From: Prevotella nigrescens | GTDB lineage: Bacteria > Bacteroidota > Bacteroidia > Bacteroidales > Bacteroidaceae | Direction of reading: 5' to 3' | NCBI RefSeq assembly: GCF_031191185.1 | Contig: NZ_CP133465.1 | Span: forward strand, 312,501 to 376,500 | Length of the DNA stretch: 64,000 nucleotides | Shown: positions 9,326 through 19,669 of the stretch, piece by piece | Numbering within the stretch: position 1 is the first letter of the stretch | How the letters are laid out: the number at the start of each line of letters is the position of its first letter | Made by a program: the position numbers and the translations under genes | Notes under the pieces: generated by a model | The model's input: the letters and a program-made list of their open reading frames with translations, nothing else | The model's database searches: none | What the model was told of the DNA's origin: nothing

Positions 9326-10459
9326 TTATTTACAGAGGTCTACTGCCATGTGTCCCGCCTCGCTCATAGTTGTAGCAACGTGGAACTTGGTACCTTTAAG
9401 CAATTCTCGTCCTTCGGTTTCGTTAGTACCTGTAAGTCTGATAACGATTGGCATATCGGTCTTTATAAGTTTGAAAGCCTCTATAAGACCTTTTGCAACG
9501 TCGTCGCAACGGGTTATACCACCGAAGATATTAATGAGAACAACCTTCACATGCTTGTCTGAAAGAAGAAGCTTCATGGCTTCAACTATCTTCGTAGGGT
9601 TAGAACTGCCACCTATATCGAGGAAGTTTGCAGGGTTGCCACCATAGAGTTTTATCATGTCCATGGTAGCCATGGCAAGTCCGGCACCGTTTACCATACA
9701 GCCAATTTCGCCGCCAAGGTTAACATAACTGAAGCCTTTGTCTTTCGCTTCCTGTTCTTTCTTCTCTTCTTCTGTAGGTTCGAAAAGTTCAAACACGTCA
9801 GGGTGGCGGAAGAGAGCATTGTTGTCGAATGTCATCTTTGCGTCTACTGCAGACAGTTTGTCTTCTTCCGTAATAACGAGTGGGTTAATTTCAACCAAAG
9901 AAGCATCTTTTTCTACGAATAAACGATATAGATTCTTGAACAATGGAACCGCCTGATTAACATATTTCTTGCCGTCAAAGAGTTTGAAAGCTATCTCACG
10001 AGCCTTGTAATCCTGTAGTCCTACTGCTGGGTCTATGGCTATTTTGGCAATTTTTTCAGGTGTTTCTTTTGCCACAGCCTCAATATCCATACCACCTTCA
10101 CGGCTTATCATGAAGATAGCAGACTTTGTTTGACGGTCGGGAAGAATACTAACGTAATACTCTGACTTAATATCAACAGCTGCACAAAGAAGAATTCGGT
10201 CAACAATAAAGCCTTTTATGTCCATACCGAGGATATTGCTTGCGTGTGTCCGTATCTCTTCGACGTTTCTACCTAACTTGACACCGCCTGCCTTACCGCG
10301 GCCACCAGTGTGCACCTGAGCTTTAACAACCGCCAGCTCTACACCTAACTTCTTGTAGGCTTCTACGGCTTCATCTGGTGTTCGGCAGACTATTCCACGC
10401 TCTACTGGAACCCCATAACTTGCAAAAAACTCTTTTGCTTGATATTCATGAACTTTCAT
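9326..10459 (-). CDS. sucC: Succinate-CoA ligase (ADP-forming), beta subunit
   Basis: 377 residues, typical of SucC. The start [12 protein letters not shown] is the canonical one. ATP-grasp features include [17 protein letters not shown], a [12 protein letters not shown] motif and a C-terminal domain with NFLDIGGSS and [11 protein letters not shown]. First gene of the sucCD pair. Confidence 0.97.
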   Translation of the reverse strand: MKVHEYQAKEFFASYGVPVERGIVCRTPDEAVEAYKKLGVELAVVKAQVHTGGRGKAGGVKLGRNVEEIRTHASNILGMDIKGFIVDRILLCAAVDIKSEYYVSILPDRQTKSAIFMISREGGMDIEAVAKETPEKIAKIAIDPAVGLQDYKAREIAFKLFDGKKYVNQAVPLFKNLYRLFVEKDASLVEINPLVITEEDKLSAVDAKMTFDNNALFRHPDVFELFEPTEEEKKEQEAKDKGFSYVNLGGEIGCMVNGAGLAMATMDMIKLYGGNPANFLDIGGSSNPTKIVEAMKLLLSDKHVKVVLINIFGGITRCDDVAKGLIEAFKLIKTDMPIVIRLTGTNETEGRELLKGTKFHVATTMSEAGHMAVDLCK

Positions 10460-10645
10460 AGCAAATGTAATTAGTTTATACTTTTATTTTATTTTGATTG
10501 TTTCTTGGGGAAGAAAACGCTCCATTTAGCTGCAATCGTACTGATAACGAATTGCCAACAGAGCCGTAATCGTATTTGGTTATATGGTTTGTAACACAAA
10601 ATTCTTTGTCAAATGAATTCAGTCTTAAATACTCCAACACCAATT

Positions 10646-11653
10646 TTACTTAACTTCCCAAATGTCGTTCGTTTCGAGTAGCTCCGCAAAGTTATGGTAA
10701 GGCTTCTTTGCTTTCACCTCTTCTATTTGTTCCCAGACAGCATCATTGTAAGTCGGAGCCTCAACATCGCGGATTATTCCCAATGCTATTGGGAAACCAT
10801 CTTTGGTATCCATCATCGCCAACTTCAGCTGTAGAGTATCGTCTTCGCAGTGGGCATCGTGAACAAGTATATTATCGATAGTGTATCCGTCCTCACCTAA
10901 CTTAACGATCTTTAAGCCGAAGCCTTCTTGAACTAATCCAAATTCATTGTCAGCACCGAAGACCAATGGTTTGCCATGCTCCAAATAGATAGCGTTTGTT
11001 TTGCGTCCTTCCTTATTATATACGGCATCATGGCAACCTTCGTTAAAGATAACGCAGTTCTGAAGTATCTCGCAAACTGCAGCACCTTTATGTTGTTTGG
11101 CTGCTTTCAGTACAGCTATGGTTTCTTGTGCGTCTGTAGCTACAGTGCGCGCAAAGAATTTTCCGCGTGCACCAAAGCAAAGTTCAGCTGGGCGGAATGG
11201 ATCCTCTACAGTTCCATAAGGGCTTGATTTAGAAACAAAGCCACGGGGACTGGTTGGAGAATACTGTCCTTTTGTTAAACCATAGATGCGGTTATTGAGA
11301 AGAATTATATTTATATCGATGTTTCTTCTCATTGCGTGAATGAAGTGGTTACCACCGATAGCTAATCCGTCGCCATCGCCAGAAACCTGCCAAACTGTGA
11401 GTTTTGGGTTCGCAACCTTTAAACCTGTTGCAATCGCAGCCGCACGACCGTGAATTGTCTGCATTGCGTAGGTGCTGACATAATAAGGTAAACGGCTTGA
11501 ACAACCAATACCAGAGATAACGGCAGTCTCGTATGGAGGAACGCCTAACTCTGCCATTGCTTTATGTAAACTTGCCAAGAAGAAATGGTCTCCGCAACCT
11601 GGGCACCATCTTGGCTGACCTTTCTTGTAATCTTTGTCTGTATACTGAGTCAT
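10646..11653 (-). CDS. korB: 2-oxoglutarate:ferredoxin oxidoreductase, beta subunit
   Basis: 335 residues with the thiamine pyrophosphate-binding features of the class: CPGCGDHFFLASL at residue 18, GIGCSSRLPYY, GRAAAIATGLK and the diphosphate/Mg motif SGDGDGLAIGGNHFIHA followed by NNRIYGLTKGQ. With KorA it converts 2-oxoglutarate, CoA and oxidised ferredoxin to succinyl-CoA. The sucCD genes immediately downstream support 2-oxoglutarate rather than pyruvate as substrate. It starts 17 bp after korA. Confidence 0.93.
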   Translation of the reverse strand: MTQYTDKDYKKGQPRWCPGCGDHFFLASLHKAMAELGVPPYETAVISGIGCSSRLPYYVSTYAMQTIHGRAAAIATGLKVANPKLTVWQVSGDGDGLAIGGNHFIHAMRRNIDINIILLNNRIYGLTKGQYSPTSPRGFVSKSSPYGTVEDPFRPAELCFGARGKFFARTVATDAQETIAVLKAAKQHKGAAVCEILQNCVIFNEGCHDAVYNKEGRKTNAIYLEHGKPLVFGADNEFGLVQEGFGLKIVKLGEDGYTIDNILVHDAHCEDDTLQLKLAMMDTKDGFPIALGIIRDVEAPTYNDAVWEQIEEVKAKKPYHNFAELLETNDIWEVK

Positions 11654-11670
11654 CTTATTTTCCTCCTTGA

Positions 11671-13569
11671 TTATTGTAATATTCTTGAATAGAACGTACC
11701 GCTTTCGTCCTTTGGTGCCGGAAGTGTCAGTAAGCGCTCAAAACCTTGTACAAGCTCTTGAACAACAAATGGCTGACCTTTCACTTGGTTGTACTGATAT
11801 GGGGCGAAGTTGTTAATACGAATACGAAGTAATGCTGCGAGCTGACCAAGGTTTTGCTCCGCTACAACAACTTTCTTGTATCGAGACAATACTTCGGCAG
11901 TGTTCTTTGGCAATGGGTTTACATACTTAAACTGCGCAAGCGCAATCTTGTATCCCTTTGCACGGAGTTCTTGCATTGCTGAATACAAGTGCCCATATGT
12001 ACTTCCGAAACCTACGATGAGCAAGTCGGCATCGTCCTTATCGCCTTGTACTTCCAAGTCTGGCACAGGTATACGTGCAACTTTGTCGAAACGCAAGTGG
12101 TCCATGAGGTTATGGTTTTCGGCATCGGTTGAGATGGCACCAGTCTTTCCGTCCTTCTCAAGTCCACCAAGGATATGCTCGTAGCCTTCCATTCCCGGAA
12201 CAGCCCAATAGCGAACGTTGCTGTATTCGTCGCGCTTGTAAGGAGTATATTTATAACGTTGTGCTTCAGTAGCGTAATGAGGACGGATTTCAGGAAGGTC
12301 TTCAAGATTTGGTAACTTCCAAGCTGAAGAACCGTTTGCGATGAAAGCGTCAGTAAGCAATACAACCGGAGTCATATATTCGAGTGCCATTTTACAAGCT
12401 GCGAAAGCTGCATCGAAACAGTCTGTCGGGCTTGTAGCGGCTATTACAGGCATAGGACTTTCGCCATTACGACCGTAGAGCACTTGTAAAAGGTCGGTTT
12501 GCTCACTCTTTGTAGGCAGTCCGGTAGATGGTCCGCCACGCTGAACGTCAATAATAACGAGTGGCAGCTCGTCGATAACAGCAAGGTTCAAAGCCTCACT
12601 CTTCAAACAGATACCGGGACCTGATGTTGAAGTAGCAGCCAATGCTCCTGCAAAAGCAGCTCCAATTGCAGATGCTGCACCTGAAATTTCGTCTTCGCAT
12701 TGTACAGTAACAACGCCCATAGACTTGTGTTTTGCCAATTCGTGGAGAATATCTGTAGCCGGCGTAATAGGATAAGAGCCCAAGAAAAGGGTCAAACCAG
12801 CTTTTTCTGCAGCTGCCATCAAGCCATAGGCTGTAGCTTTGTTCCCCGTGATATCCATGTATCGTCCTGGTACCTTCTTCTTAGTTTCAATACGATAGGT
12901 ATTAGGTACTGATGCATGAATGTTGTGGCCATAGTCGTAACCGGCAGCAACTACTTTAATATTAGCTTCCGCAATAGCTAATTTCTTCTTAAATTTGTCT
13001 AACAAGAAGTTGTTTACCAGTTCTAAATCTCGATTGAATAGCCAGCAGACCAAGCCGAGTGCAAACATATTGCGGCACTTCAGCATGGACTTATTGTCCA
13101 TTCCCGTGTCGGCAAGACAGTCTTTTACCATCTTTGTAATAGGACAAGCTACTACACGGTCGGGATCGATACCCATTTCTTTCAAATAATCATCTGTCGC
13201 GAAATCTGCTTTTCTTAAGTCGCGTGGACTAAAAGAATCAGTGTCAATAATAATTGTTCCTTGCGGTTTGCAGTTCTTGTACTGCGTTTTAAGGGCTGCT
13301 GCATTCATTGCAACCAACACGTCGCATTTGTCTCCAGGTGTGTAGACTTTACCTGCACCAATGTGAACTCTGAACCCACTGACTCCGGTAAGCGAGCCTT
13401 GCGGGGCACGAATATCGGCAGGATAGTCTGGGAATGTAGAAATTCCGTTACCTACAGTGGCAGAAACATTTGAAAAAATATTTCCTGCCAACTGCATTCC
13501 ATCACCCGAGTCTCCGGAGAATAACACTACGACGTGTTCAAGCTCCTTCACTTCGATCTGTTCTTCCAT
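11671..13569 (-). CDS. korA: 2-oxoglutarate:ferredoxin oxidoreductase, alpha subunit (gamma-alpha fusion)
   Basis: 632 residues. The N-terminal gamma domain (about 8-200) has LFSGDSGDGMQLAGNIF and FPDYPADIRAPQGS; the pyrimidine-binding alpha domain follows with GNKATAYGLMAAAEKAG, GSYPITPATDILHEL, QCEDEISGAASAIGAA and TSTSGPGICLKSEALNLA; a transketolase C-like domain ends it (VVAEQNLGQLAALLRI). This gamma-alpha fusion is the form usual in anaerobes. It is the first gene of korAB. The 1-kb stretch upstream contains no gene I can support. Confidence 0.94.
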   Translation of the reverse strand: MEEQIEVKELEHVVVLFSGDSGDGMQLAGNIFSNVSATVGNGISTFPDYPADIRAPQGSLTGVSGFRVHIGAGKVYTPGDKCDVLVAMNAAALKTQYKNCKPQGTIIIDTDSFSPRDLRKADFATDDYLKEMGIDPDRVVACPITKMVKDCLADTGMDNKSMLKCRNMFALGLVCWLFNRDLELVNNFLLDKFKKKLAIAEANIKVVAAGYDYGHNIHASVPNTYRIETKKKVPGRYMDITGNKATAYGLMAAAEKAGLTLFLGSYPITPATDILHELAKHKSMGVVTVQCEDEISGAASAIGAAFAGALAATSTSGPGICLKSEALNLAVIDELPLVIIDVQRGGPSTGLPTKSEQTDLLQVLYGRNGESPMPVIAATSPTDCFDAAFAACKMALEYMTPVVLLTDAFIANGSSAWKLPNLEDLPEIRPHYATEAQRYKYTPYKRDEYSNVRYWAVPGMEGYEHILGGLEKDGKTGAISTDAENHNLMDHLRFDKVARIPVPDLEVQGDKDDADLLIVGFGSTYGHLYSAMQELRAKGYKIALAQFKYVNPLPKNTAEVLSRYKKVVVAEQNLGQLAALLRIRINNFAPYQYNQVKGQPFVVQELVQGFERLLTLPAPKDESGTFYSRILQ

Positions 13570-14565
13570 AGGATCTTCTCTTTGTTTTAGTTATGGTTAG
13601 ATTCCGCTGTAAAGGTCTATATAATAATTGAATTGGCAAAATATTTTTTGATTAAAAAGTTAAAGAAAAATGATATGCAGGAAAATTGTAATTCACATTA
13701 TGTGTAGTATTTTGTCTTAATACTTTTATTATAATATCAAAAGGAGAGCTTATAAGAGCAAAACGTTTTAAATGCCATTGATTTATGTCAAGTTTGTAAG
13801 TTGCATTTTTTTTGTATTAATGTTTCAAAATCTGTCTAAAATTAGGAACAAAAGCACTTATGTCCTTCAAATAACATTTATGGGGCAAATCAAAATGTCA
13901 AAAATAAAGTATAGATTCTCCAATCTCAGTTTAATTGAAATTATGGTATCTAAAGTTGGGGAGTCCTTTAACCCAAACTGATTATTAAACAGCCATCTTG
14001 CCGTTTTGTATTCTTGGCATCGTTTCTCATCATTCTCTATTCTCTTGTTGGTACTTTATTGAATTGCCGTTATATCTATTTCGGAATGTAAAACAGCCGT
14101 TTTTGGAGCACAAAACAGCCTGTTTTGCGTTGCAAGACAATGGGTTTTGGAATTCAAAATAACGGGTTCTATAATTTATTGGAAATCTTGCAGTTACAAA
14201 GCAGGGGATTTCTATGGATTTATTAGTGCTCTCAAGGCTTATTCTTTATGTGGAAAATGATATCTTATTGTCTAAGACAACCAATGGAAAAAGGAGACAG
14301 ATAGATATTAAGATTGAAGAATGTACGTGTCTGTAACAAGTTTAGTGCTGTGGGAAACGGCTCGGAATGATTGTTAATTCGATGCCTCACCGTTCTTTTA
14401 AGGTAGATTGGTTCTTGTCATTCAATATCTCTTATCAACAGTTTGCCTGCCGTCTTCTTTCAACGTAGTTCATTACGTTTTAGAAAAGACGGCAGACCAT
14501 CTGCCTAAATATTAATGATGTGTACTGGACTTAACCGAAGGTGCGTTTATAAACCAATAGTTCCG
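13570..14565. other. Gene-free stretch between korA and the LRR gene
   Basis: About 1 kb, AT-rich, without a convincing gene. It holds the 22-bp array copy C (14088-14175) and a compound hairpin at 14447-14485 (arms ctgccgtctt and aagacggcag with an inner aacgta/tacgtt stem), next to a small ggcaga/tctgcc hairpin. A 69-codon ORF at 13772-13981 has no start context or recognisable features and is probably chance. Confidence 0.6.
14088..14175 (+). repeat. Four-unit 22-bp intergenic array, copy C
   Basis: Units start at 14088, 14110, 14132 and 14154; each runs caaaa/taaaa, a C/G core, then gttttg or similar. The last unit again ends ...aacgggttctataat, parallel to copies A and B. Same orientation as the other copies. 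Confidence 0.85.
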
Positions 14566-16500
14566 TCAGCGCCTTACCTTTATGACGAGATGCTCCTGCT
14601 TTATTATAATAAGGTGTCCTGCCGGCAGTGAGATTACAGCATCACCATTAGCATTTGTAATACCTATATGGAGAAGTTTGCCAGACACATCGTAAATGGA
14701 GTAATTCTTTTCGGCTTGCAGTCCCATGACAACAATATTTCCATTGTGTCGCCCCACTCTTACGGTTTCTGCCTGTGTATCACGAATACCATTATCTACA
14801 TCGAACACGGCTGCAAGAAATCCATATTGCTGTATTTTGAACTTGTTGGCAGTAACATCTTCACCGTTGAGCATGGTTTTAACTAACTTATAGCCTTTTA
14901 TTGGAGAGGCTTCAATCTTCACTTCCTTACCTTTTTCTATTGGCGTCCATTCCGGAATGTCTTTTCCATCGACTATTGTCTTGAATGTTCCCTGTGTGTT
15001 TTCCTCGAAGCGCAGACGCACTGTGTTGCAGCCAGAACCATCGCCTGTAACGTTCATATTCCAGTTCTTGCCTTCCAACAGCGTGTTGTCGCAAGTGCCA
15101 GAGCCTGTATTGCCTTTTATTTGCAAGGTAGCTTCGTCTTCTTTTTGTACTTTTGGAAGTGTAAACAGAATGTCGTTTATGGCACAAGCGTCCATTTGGT
15201 TGTTGTCTAAGTCTAATTTACGGAGCAAAGAATTCTTGGAAAGGTTGATGTTTGTAAGCCGATTGCCCGATAAATCCAAGAATTTTAGTTTGGGAAATAT
15301 AGTTGCATCAAAACCTTTCATGCCGCAATCTTCCATATCAATCCATTTCATCGATGTTTTATTGCTTAGGTCGGGGAATGTAGCATAGTTGTTTTTACCT
15401 GCCGTAAGGTTTTCGAGTTTAGCATTTTTGCTAAGGTCTAATTCCGTCAAACCCATAGCAGCACACGCCAAAACTTCAAGGTCGGGGTTCTTGCTTGTAT
15501 CTAATTTGCCCACCTTATTATAACTGCCATAAAACTGTTGTAGCTTTTTAAGGTAGCCAAGGTCTATAGATGTTAGCTTATTATTGGTAACAGAGAGTTC
15601 GCGCAGATTAGGAAGTTGTGTCAAATTAAGCTCGGAAATCTTGTTCATCATGAGGTCGAGAACCTCCAAATCGTCGTTTTTCCCTAATTCGCAAGCCACC
15701 AATCGGTCAGCTTGAGCCTTGAAAGCACGTAATCTGCCATATACTTTTATAACGTCGTTCGGCTCTACTTCCAATTGCACAGAGTTAGCAATAGTTTTAC
15801 TTAACGTGTAATCGGTCTTTTGTCCGTTCTGTTCTATCGTTACATTCTGCCCGTCTTCAAGACCTTGTAACTCTAAATACGCATATATTGGCTTAGGTTC
15901 GCCATCTTCGTCGTATTCTACTTTTATGCTCGGATCCACCTTAAGTGTAAAGTTTGGCTTCGTTTCGGGAGTCTTGGCACCTGGTTCTGGGTCTCCGTTC
16001 TTTACACAATAGACCATCGCTTTCCAGCCCGGCATGGTCGTAGCAGCATAGCAAGCCACAGAAAGACCGCCATCGGCAGCAGTAGAACTTATTCTAAGGG
16101 GTAGCTTCTCTGGCTTGTCCGTTATTGTTTTGAGTGGTTCTTGTTTTGCCCACCCCCAAAGATAGTCTCCGCTATCCTCGTCTCTTTCGCACGAAAGCTC
16201 GATTAAACCGTTATAAATTCGCAATTCGTCGCCTTGTCCGAACTCTATTTTCTCGAATATAACTGTAATGTGCGAATCTGAATTTTTAGGTCTTAACCGT
16301 TGAAGCGTGTAAGCATAGTTGCCTCGCATGCCTTTTTCAGGACCGCCATAGTCGTAGTATTCCATTGGTTTTCCTTGTTCTATTTCTTTCTCGAACCACG
16401 GTCCTTCACTTCCCGGTTGGAATATCCAGCCTGCACTTTGCCCAAACGTTGATAGTATTCCCACCATTAGGAACACAAAAGATAAATAGATTTTCTTCAT
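14566..16500 (-). CDS. Exported leucine-rich-repeat protein with CUB-like region and T9SS-type tail
   Basis: 644 residues. A signal peptide (MKKIYLSFVFLMVGILSTFGQ) is followed by a CUB-like region (about 25-150, with VIFEKIEFGQGDELRIYNG), and then leucine-rich repeats of about 21-23 residues (about 270-450; for example LRELSVTNNKLTSIDLGYL). A beta-rich part with VKIEASPIKGYKLVKTML follows. The last 70 residues (YSIYDVSGKLLHIG ... LPAGHLIIIK ... VIKVRR) look like a type A T9SS sorting domain, so it is probably secreted and attached to the cell surface. The binding partner is unknown. Confidence 0.85.
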   Translation of the reverse strand: MKKIYLSFVFLMVGILSTFGQSAGWIFQPGSEGPWFEKEIEQGKPMEYYDYGGPEKGMRGNYAYTLQRLRPKNSDSHITVIFEKIEFGQGDELRIYNGLIELSCERDEDSGDYLWGWAKQEPLKTITDKPEKLPLRISSTAADGGLSVACYAATTMPGWKAMVYCVKNGDPEPGAKTPETKPNFTLKVDPSIKVEYDEDGEPKPIYAYLELQGLEDGQNVTIEQNGQKTDYTLSKTIANSVQLEVEPNDVIKVYGRLRAFKAQADRLVACELGKNDDLEVLDLMMNKISELNLTQLPNLRELSVTNNKLTSIDLGYLKKLQQFYGSYNKVGKLDTSKNPDLEVLACAAMGLTELDLSKNAKLENLTAGKNNYATFPDLSNKTSMKWIDMEDCGMKGFDATIFPKLKFLDLSGNRLTNINLSKNSLLRKLDLDNNQMDACAINDILFTLPKVQKEDEATLQIKGNTGSGTCDNTLLEGKNWNMNVTGDGSGCNTVRLRFEENTQGTFKTIVDGKDIPEWTPIEKGKEVKIEASPIKGYKLVKTMLNGEDVTANKFKIQQYGFLAAVFDVDNGIRDTQAETVRVGRHNGNIVVMGLQAEKNYSIYDVSGKLLHIGITNANGDAVISLPAGHLIIIKQEHLVIKVRR

Positions 16501-16585
16501 ACTTGTAATGCTTTTGTTTGTTTAATAATAACTATTGATGTTTCATATTGTTTACCCAGACACTTGAAAGTATGGCACAGTGTTG

Positions 16586-16617
16586 CAAATATACAGATTA
16601 TTACACAAACATGCAAA
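16586..16617 (-). promoter_or_regulatory. Promoter of the exported LRR gene
   Basis: On the minus strand TTTG (16614-16617), a 20-bp spacer and TATATTTG (16586-16593): a full consensus match about 85 bp upstream of the start codon. Confidence 0.75.
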
Positions 16618-16702
16618 AATTATTATCTTTTTGTTGCTATTGTGAGAATACCCTTTGTCGTTCGATTAGTGTCTTAATTGTTCGTTTTTCTTTATATAAA
16701 TA

Positions 16703-16737
16703 GGGGGAATTTCCTTTAAATTCCCTCTAATTCCCCA
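16703..16737. other. Hairpin-forming sequence between LRR gene and dusB
   Basis: gggaattt and aaattccc pair around ccttt, and a second aattcccc follows that could form an alternative pairing with the leading ggggaatt. It lies in the 394-bp divergent region between the two genes. Function unknown. Confidence 0.35.
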
Positions 16738-16882
16738 TTATGCTACAAACTATATATTGGTATCTTTTCCTTGGCAAACTATCATCTTATCGACTGAGAG
16801 CCAATATATTTAGTACGATTAGACGAACAGTTATAGCCTTTGTCAGTGCATTTTTTTAACTTGCAATTCGAATAAAAAGCAC

Positions 16883-16890
16883 TACCTTTG
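16883..16890 (+). promoter_or_regulatory. -7 box immediately upstream of dusB
   Basis: TACCTTTG ends only 4 bp before the dusB ATG at 16895, with a TTG 19 bp upstream of it (16861-16863). If it is used, the dusB mRNA would have almost no leader. Confidence 0.55.
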
Positions 16891-16894
16891 CAGT

Positions 16895-17866
16895 ATGAAA
16901 ATAGGAACGATAGATTTTGGAGAACGCCCTTTGTTCTTGGCACCGATGGAAGATGTAACCGATATAGGCTTCCGTAAAATGTCCAAACGCTTCGGTGCAG
17001 CAATGGTCTATACAGAGTTTGTGTCGGCAGATGCTGTCATACGCAGTATAAAATCGACACTCAACAAGATTGTTATTGACGAAGAGGAACGCCCCGTAGG
17101 TATTCAGATATATGGAAAAGATGTAGAATCGATGGTTGAAGCTGCCAAGATAGTAGAGCAGGTAAAGCCCGATGTAATCGACATAAACTTTGGTTGCCCC
17201 GTGAAGAAGGTTGCCAATAAAGGGGCAGGCTCAGGTATGTTGAAGAACATACCGTTGCTATTGGAGATAACACGCGAGGTTGTGAAGGCTGTAAACACAC
17301 CTGTTACGGTGAAAACACGCTTGGGTTGGGACGATAACAACCTCATTATAACCGACCTTGCCGAACAACTTCAGGACTGTGGAATACAGGCATTGACTAT
17401 CCACGGTCGCACTCGCGCACAGATGTACACAGGTGAAGCCGACTGGACACTTATAGGTGAGGTGAAGAAAAATCCACGAATACATATTCCTATTATAGGA
17501 AATGGCGATGTAACCAGCGTTGCCGATGCACAGAAGCGTTTCGACAGCTATGGCGTAGATGCCGTAATGATAGGCAGAGCCACCTTTGGCTGCCCGTGGT
17601 TGTTTAGCGAAACCAATGCTCCAGATGCCCAAAAACTTACTTTGGACCATAAAATAGACATCTTGGAAGAGATGTTGCGCATCAACGTAGAGAAGATTGA
17701 CGAGTATAGGGGCATACTGCATACCCGCCGACACCTTGCAGCTTCGCCCATTTTCAAAGGTGTTCCAGATTTCAAGCAAACACGAATTGCGATGCTTCGA
17801 GCTAACAAAATGGACGAACTCATCGGCATTTTGGAGATTTGCAGAGAACGTTTGCGGACACTTTGA
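16895..17866 (+). CDS. dusB: tRNA-dihydrouridine synthase DusB
   Basis: 323 residues. An FMN enzyme that reduces uridines in the tRNA D-loop with NADPH. TIM-barrel landmarks are LAPMEDVTDIGFR, VGIQIYGKD, the active-site cysteine in DINFGCPVKKVANKGAGSG, VKTRLGWDD, LTIHGRTRAQMYTG and IGNGDVTS / MIGRATFGCPWLF. The ATG is preceded almost directly by a promoter box, so the transcript may be nearly leaderless. It is followed by ruvB with its own -7 box. Confidence 0.95.
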   Translation: MKIGTIDFGERPLFLAPMEDVTDIGFRKMSKRFGAAMVYTEFVSADAVIRSIKSTLNKIVIDEEERPVGIQIYGKDVESMVEAAKIVEQVKPDVIDINFGCPVKKVANKGAGSGMLKNIPLLLEITREVVKAVNTPVTVKTRLGWDDNNLIITDLAEQLQDCGIQALTIHGRTRAQMYTGEADWTLIGEVKKNPRIHIPIIGNGDVTSVADAQKRFDSYGVDAVMIGRATFGCPWLFSETNAPDAQKLTLDHKIDILEEMLRINVEKIDEYRGILHTRRHLAASPIFKGVPDFKQTRIAMLRANKMDELIGILEICRERLRTL

Positions 17867-17936
17867 CGTGAATACAGCTACCGAAAACGTTAAATGTTTT
17901 ATGGAGGAACCCACTTCGTTTCTCGTTTTTATTGGC

Positions 17937-17944
17937 TATCTTTG
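17937..17944 (+). promoter_or_regulatory. -7 box upstream of ruvB
   Basis: TATCTTTG, 48 bp before the ruvB start codon. The -33 region is weak. Confidence 0.5.
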
Positions 17945-17991
17945 CAAACTACAAGTCTATTTGTTCGTGATAAAGACAGACGAAAGAAGGT

Positions 17992-19026
17992 ATGAATGAA
18001 GATTTCGATATAAGAGAAGAACGATTTACAACAGCTGAAAAGGAATTTGAAAACGCACTGCGACCGCCGAAGTTCGACGACTTCAGTGGGCAAGACAAGG
18101 TGGTGGAAAACCTTCGGGTGTTTGTTGAAGCTGCCAAATATCGTGGCGAACCACTCGACCACACGTTGCTTCACGGTCCTCCGGGACTGGGAAAAACCAC
18201 GTTGAGCAACATTATTGCCAACGAGTTGGGCGTCGGTTTTAAGATTACTTCGGGGCCTGTACTCGATAAACCGGGCGATTTGGCTGGCATTCTTACATCG
18301 CTCGAACCTAACGACGTGTTGTTCATCGACGAAATTCACCGCCTTTCTCCCGTTGTTGAAGAGTACCTTTATTCGGCAATGGAGGACTATCGAATCGACA
18401 TTATGATTGATAAAGGCCCTTCGGCACGCTCTATTCAGATAGACTTAAATCCGTTTACACTTGTTGGAGCGACTACCCGCAGCGGACTTTTAACGGCTCC
18501 TTTGCGTGCTCGTTTTGGCATTAATCTGCATTTAGAGTATTATGCACCCGAAACTTTGAGCCGCATTATAAAGCGTTCTGCCAATCTTTTGAAGGTGCCC
18601 ATTGAAGGCGATGCTGCCGTTGAAATAGCCCGACGCTCGCGCGGCACGCCCCGTATTTGCAATGCCTTGCTGCGTCGTGTACGCGATTTCGCACAGGTAA
18701 AAGGCAACGGAACCATCGACCACGCTATCGCACAGTCGTCGTTGCAGTCGCTGAACATCGACAAATACGGTCTTGACGAGATAGACAACAAGATACTTCT
18801 GACCATTATAGACAAGTTTCGTGGAGGTCCTGTCGGCGTTTCTACCATTGCAACGGCTATCGGCGAAGATGCAGGAACGCTGGAAGAAGTTTACGAACCT
18901 TATCTTATTATGGAAGGATTCATCAAGCGAACACCACGCGGACGTATGGCAACAGAGTTGGCTTACGAGCATCTTGGCAAGACAATGCGCGGTTCGGCGG
19001 TAAGCGAACCTTCGCTCTTTGAGTAA
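17992..19026 (+). CDS. ruvB: Holliday junction branch migration DNA helicase RuvB
   Basis: 344 residues, the family norm. AAA+ ATPase: Walker [14 protein letters not shown], Walker [11 protein letters not shown], sensor [10 protein letters not shown], arginine-finger region LRARFGI, sensor [11 protein letters not shown], and a C-terminal winged-helix domain with [16 protein letters not shown] and [13 protein letters not shown]. It drives branch migration with RuvA. ruvA and ruvC are not in this window. Confidence 0.98.
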   Translation: MNEDFDIREERFTTAEKEFENALRPPKFDDFSGQDKVVENLRVFVEAAKYRGEPLDHTLLHGPPGLGKTTLSNIIANELGVGFKITSGPVLDKPGDLAGILTSLEPNDVLFIDEIHRLSPVVEEYLYSAMEDYRIDIMIDKGPSARSIQIDLNPFTLVGATTRSGLLTAPLRARFGINLHLEYYAPETLSRIIKRSANLLKVPIEGDAAVEIARRSRGTPRICNALLRRVRDFAQVKGNGTIDHAIAQSSLQSLNIDKYGLDEIDNKILLTIIDKFRGGPVGVSTIATAIGEDAGTLEEVYEPYLIMEGFIKRTPRGRMATELAYEHLGKTMRGSAVSEPSLFE

Positions 19027-19194
19027 CAATGGCTTGAGGTGCCCGTGCGGTACCTCAAGTATGGTTTTTATAAACTGCAATAAAGAAAAAATCAAATAAA
19101 AAGTATTTTTTCTTTTTTTCTCTGCCACAAAATCGCAACAACTTACGTCTATACCAATACAAGCAAATTAAAAACTCTTTAAAAGAATACGATT

Positions 19195-19665
19195 ATGAGA
19201 ACATTATTCATTTCACTTGCCCTCCTGGCAGTAAGTATGGTTGCTAAAGCACAAAATGTTGAAAGCATTTTTGAGCAGTTCAAAAATCACGAAAACGTAG
19301 AATTGGTAGACGTTCCTAAAGAATTGCTGGCTTTTGGCCTAAAGGCTTCGGGCAATAAAGATGCACAAAAGTGGGTAGACAAGATAGACCATCTGCGTGT
19401 ATTGTCGCTCGAAGAGGCTACCAAAGCTACAAAGAAAGAATTTCAAAAGGCAGTGGAAGCCTTCAATTGGAAGGGCTACGACGAAATGATAAAAGTAAAT
19501 TCGGAAGGTTCAAAGGTTAGAATAATGACGCAAGGTACCAATGAAATTATCAAACGTTTGGTTATTTACACCGTAGAGGACGACGAATGCGCCTTTGTAG
19601 TAATAGATGGCAACATCGCTCCGAAAGACATTGATGGCATCATAGAAAGTGCAACATCAAAGTAA
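19195..19665 (+). CDS. Exported DUF4252 protein 1
   Basis: 156 residues with a signal peptide (MRTLFISLALLAVSMVAKA) and a DUF4252-like domain. It is the first gene of a five-gene cluster that also encodes an ECF sigma factor, a single-pass membrane protein and two other DUF4252 paralogs. The family has no established biochemical role. No lipobox cysteine is seen at the signal peptide end, so it is probably periplasmic. Assigned from overall family resemblance and context. Confidence 0.75.
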   Translation: MRTLFISLALLAVSMVAKAQNVESIFEQFKNHENVELVDVPKELLAFGLKASGNKDAQKWVDKIDHLRVLSLEEATKATKKEFQKAVEAFNWKGYDEMIKVNSEGSKVRIMTQGTNEIIKRLVIYTVEDDECAFVVIDGNIAPKDIDGIIESATSK

Positions 19666-19669
19666 GAAT

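Noticed and set aside
10462-10469. -7 box (TACATTTG, minus) directly before sucC
   Set aside because: The transcript would start at or after the well-supported start codon, with no -33 box; it is probably chance.
13772-13981. 69-codon ORF as a gene
   Set aside because: Low-complexity AT-rich sequence, no recognised features and no start context.
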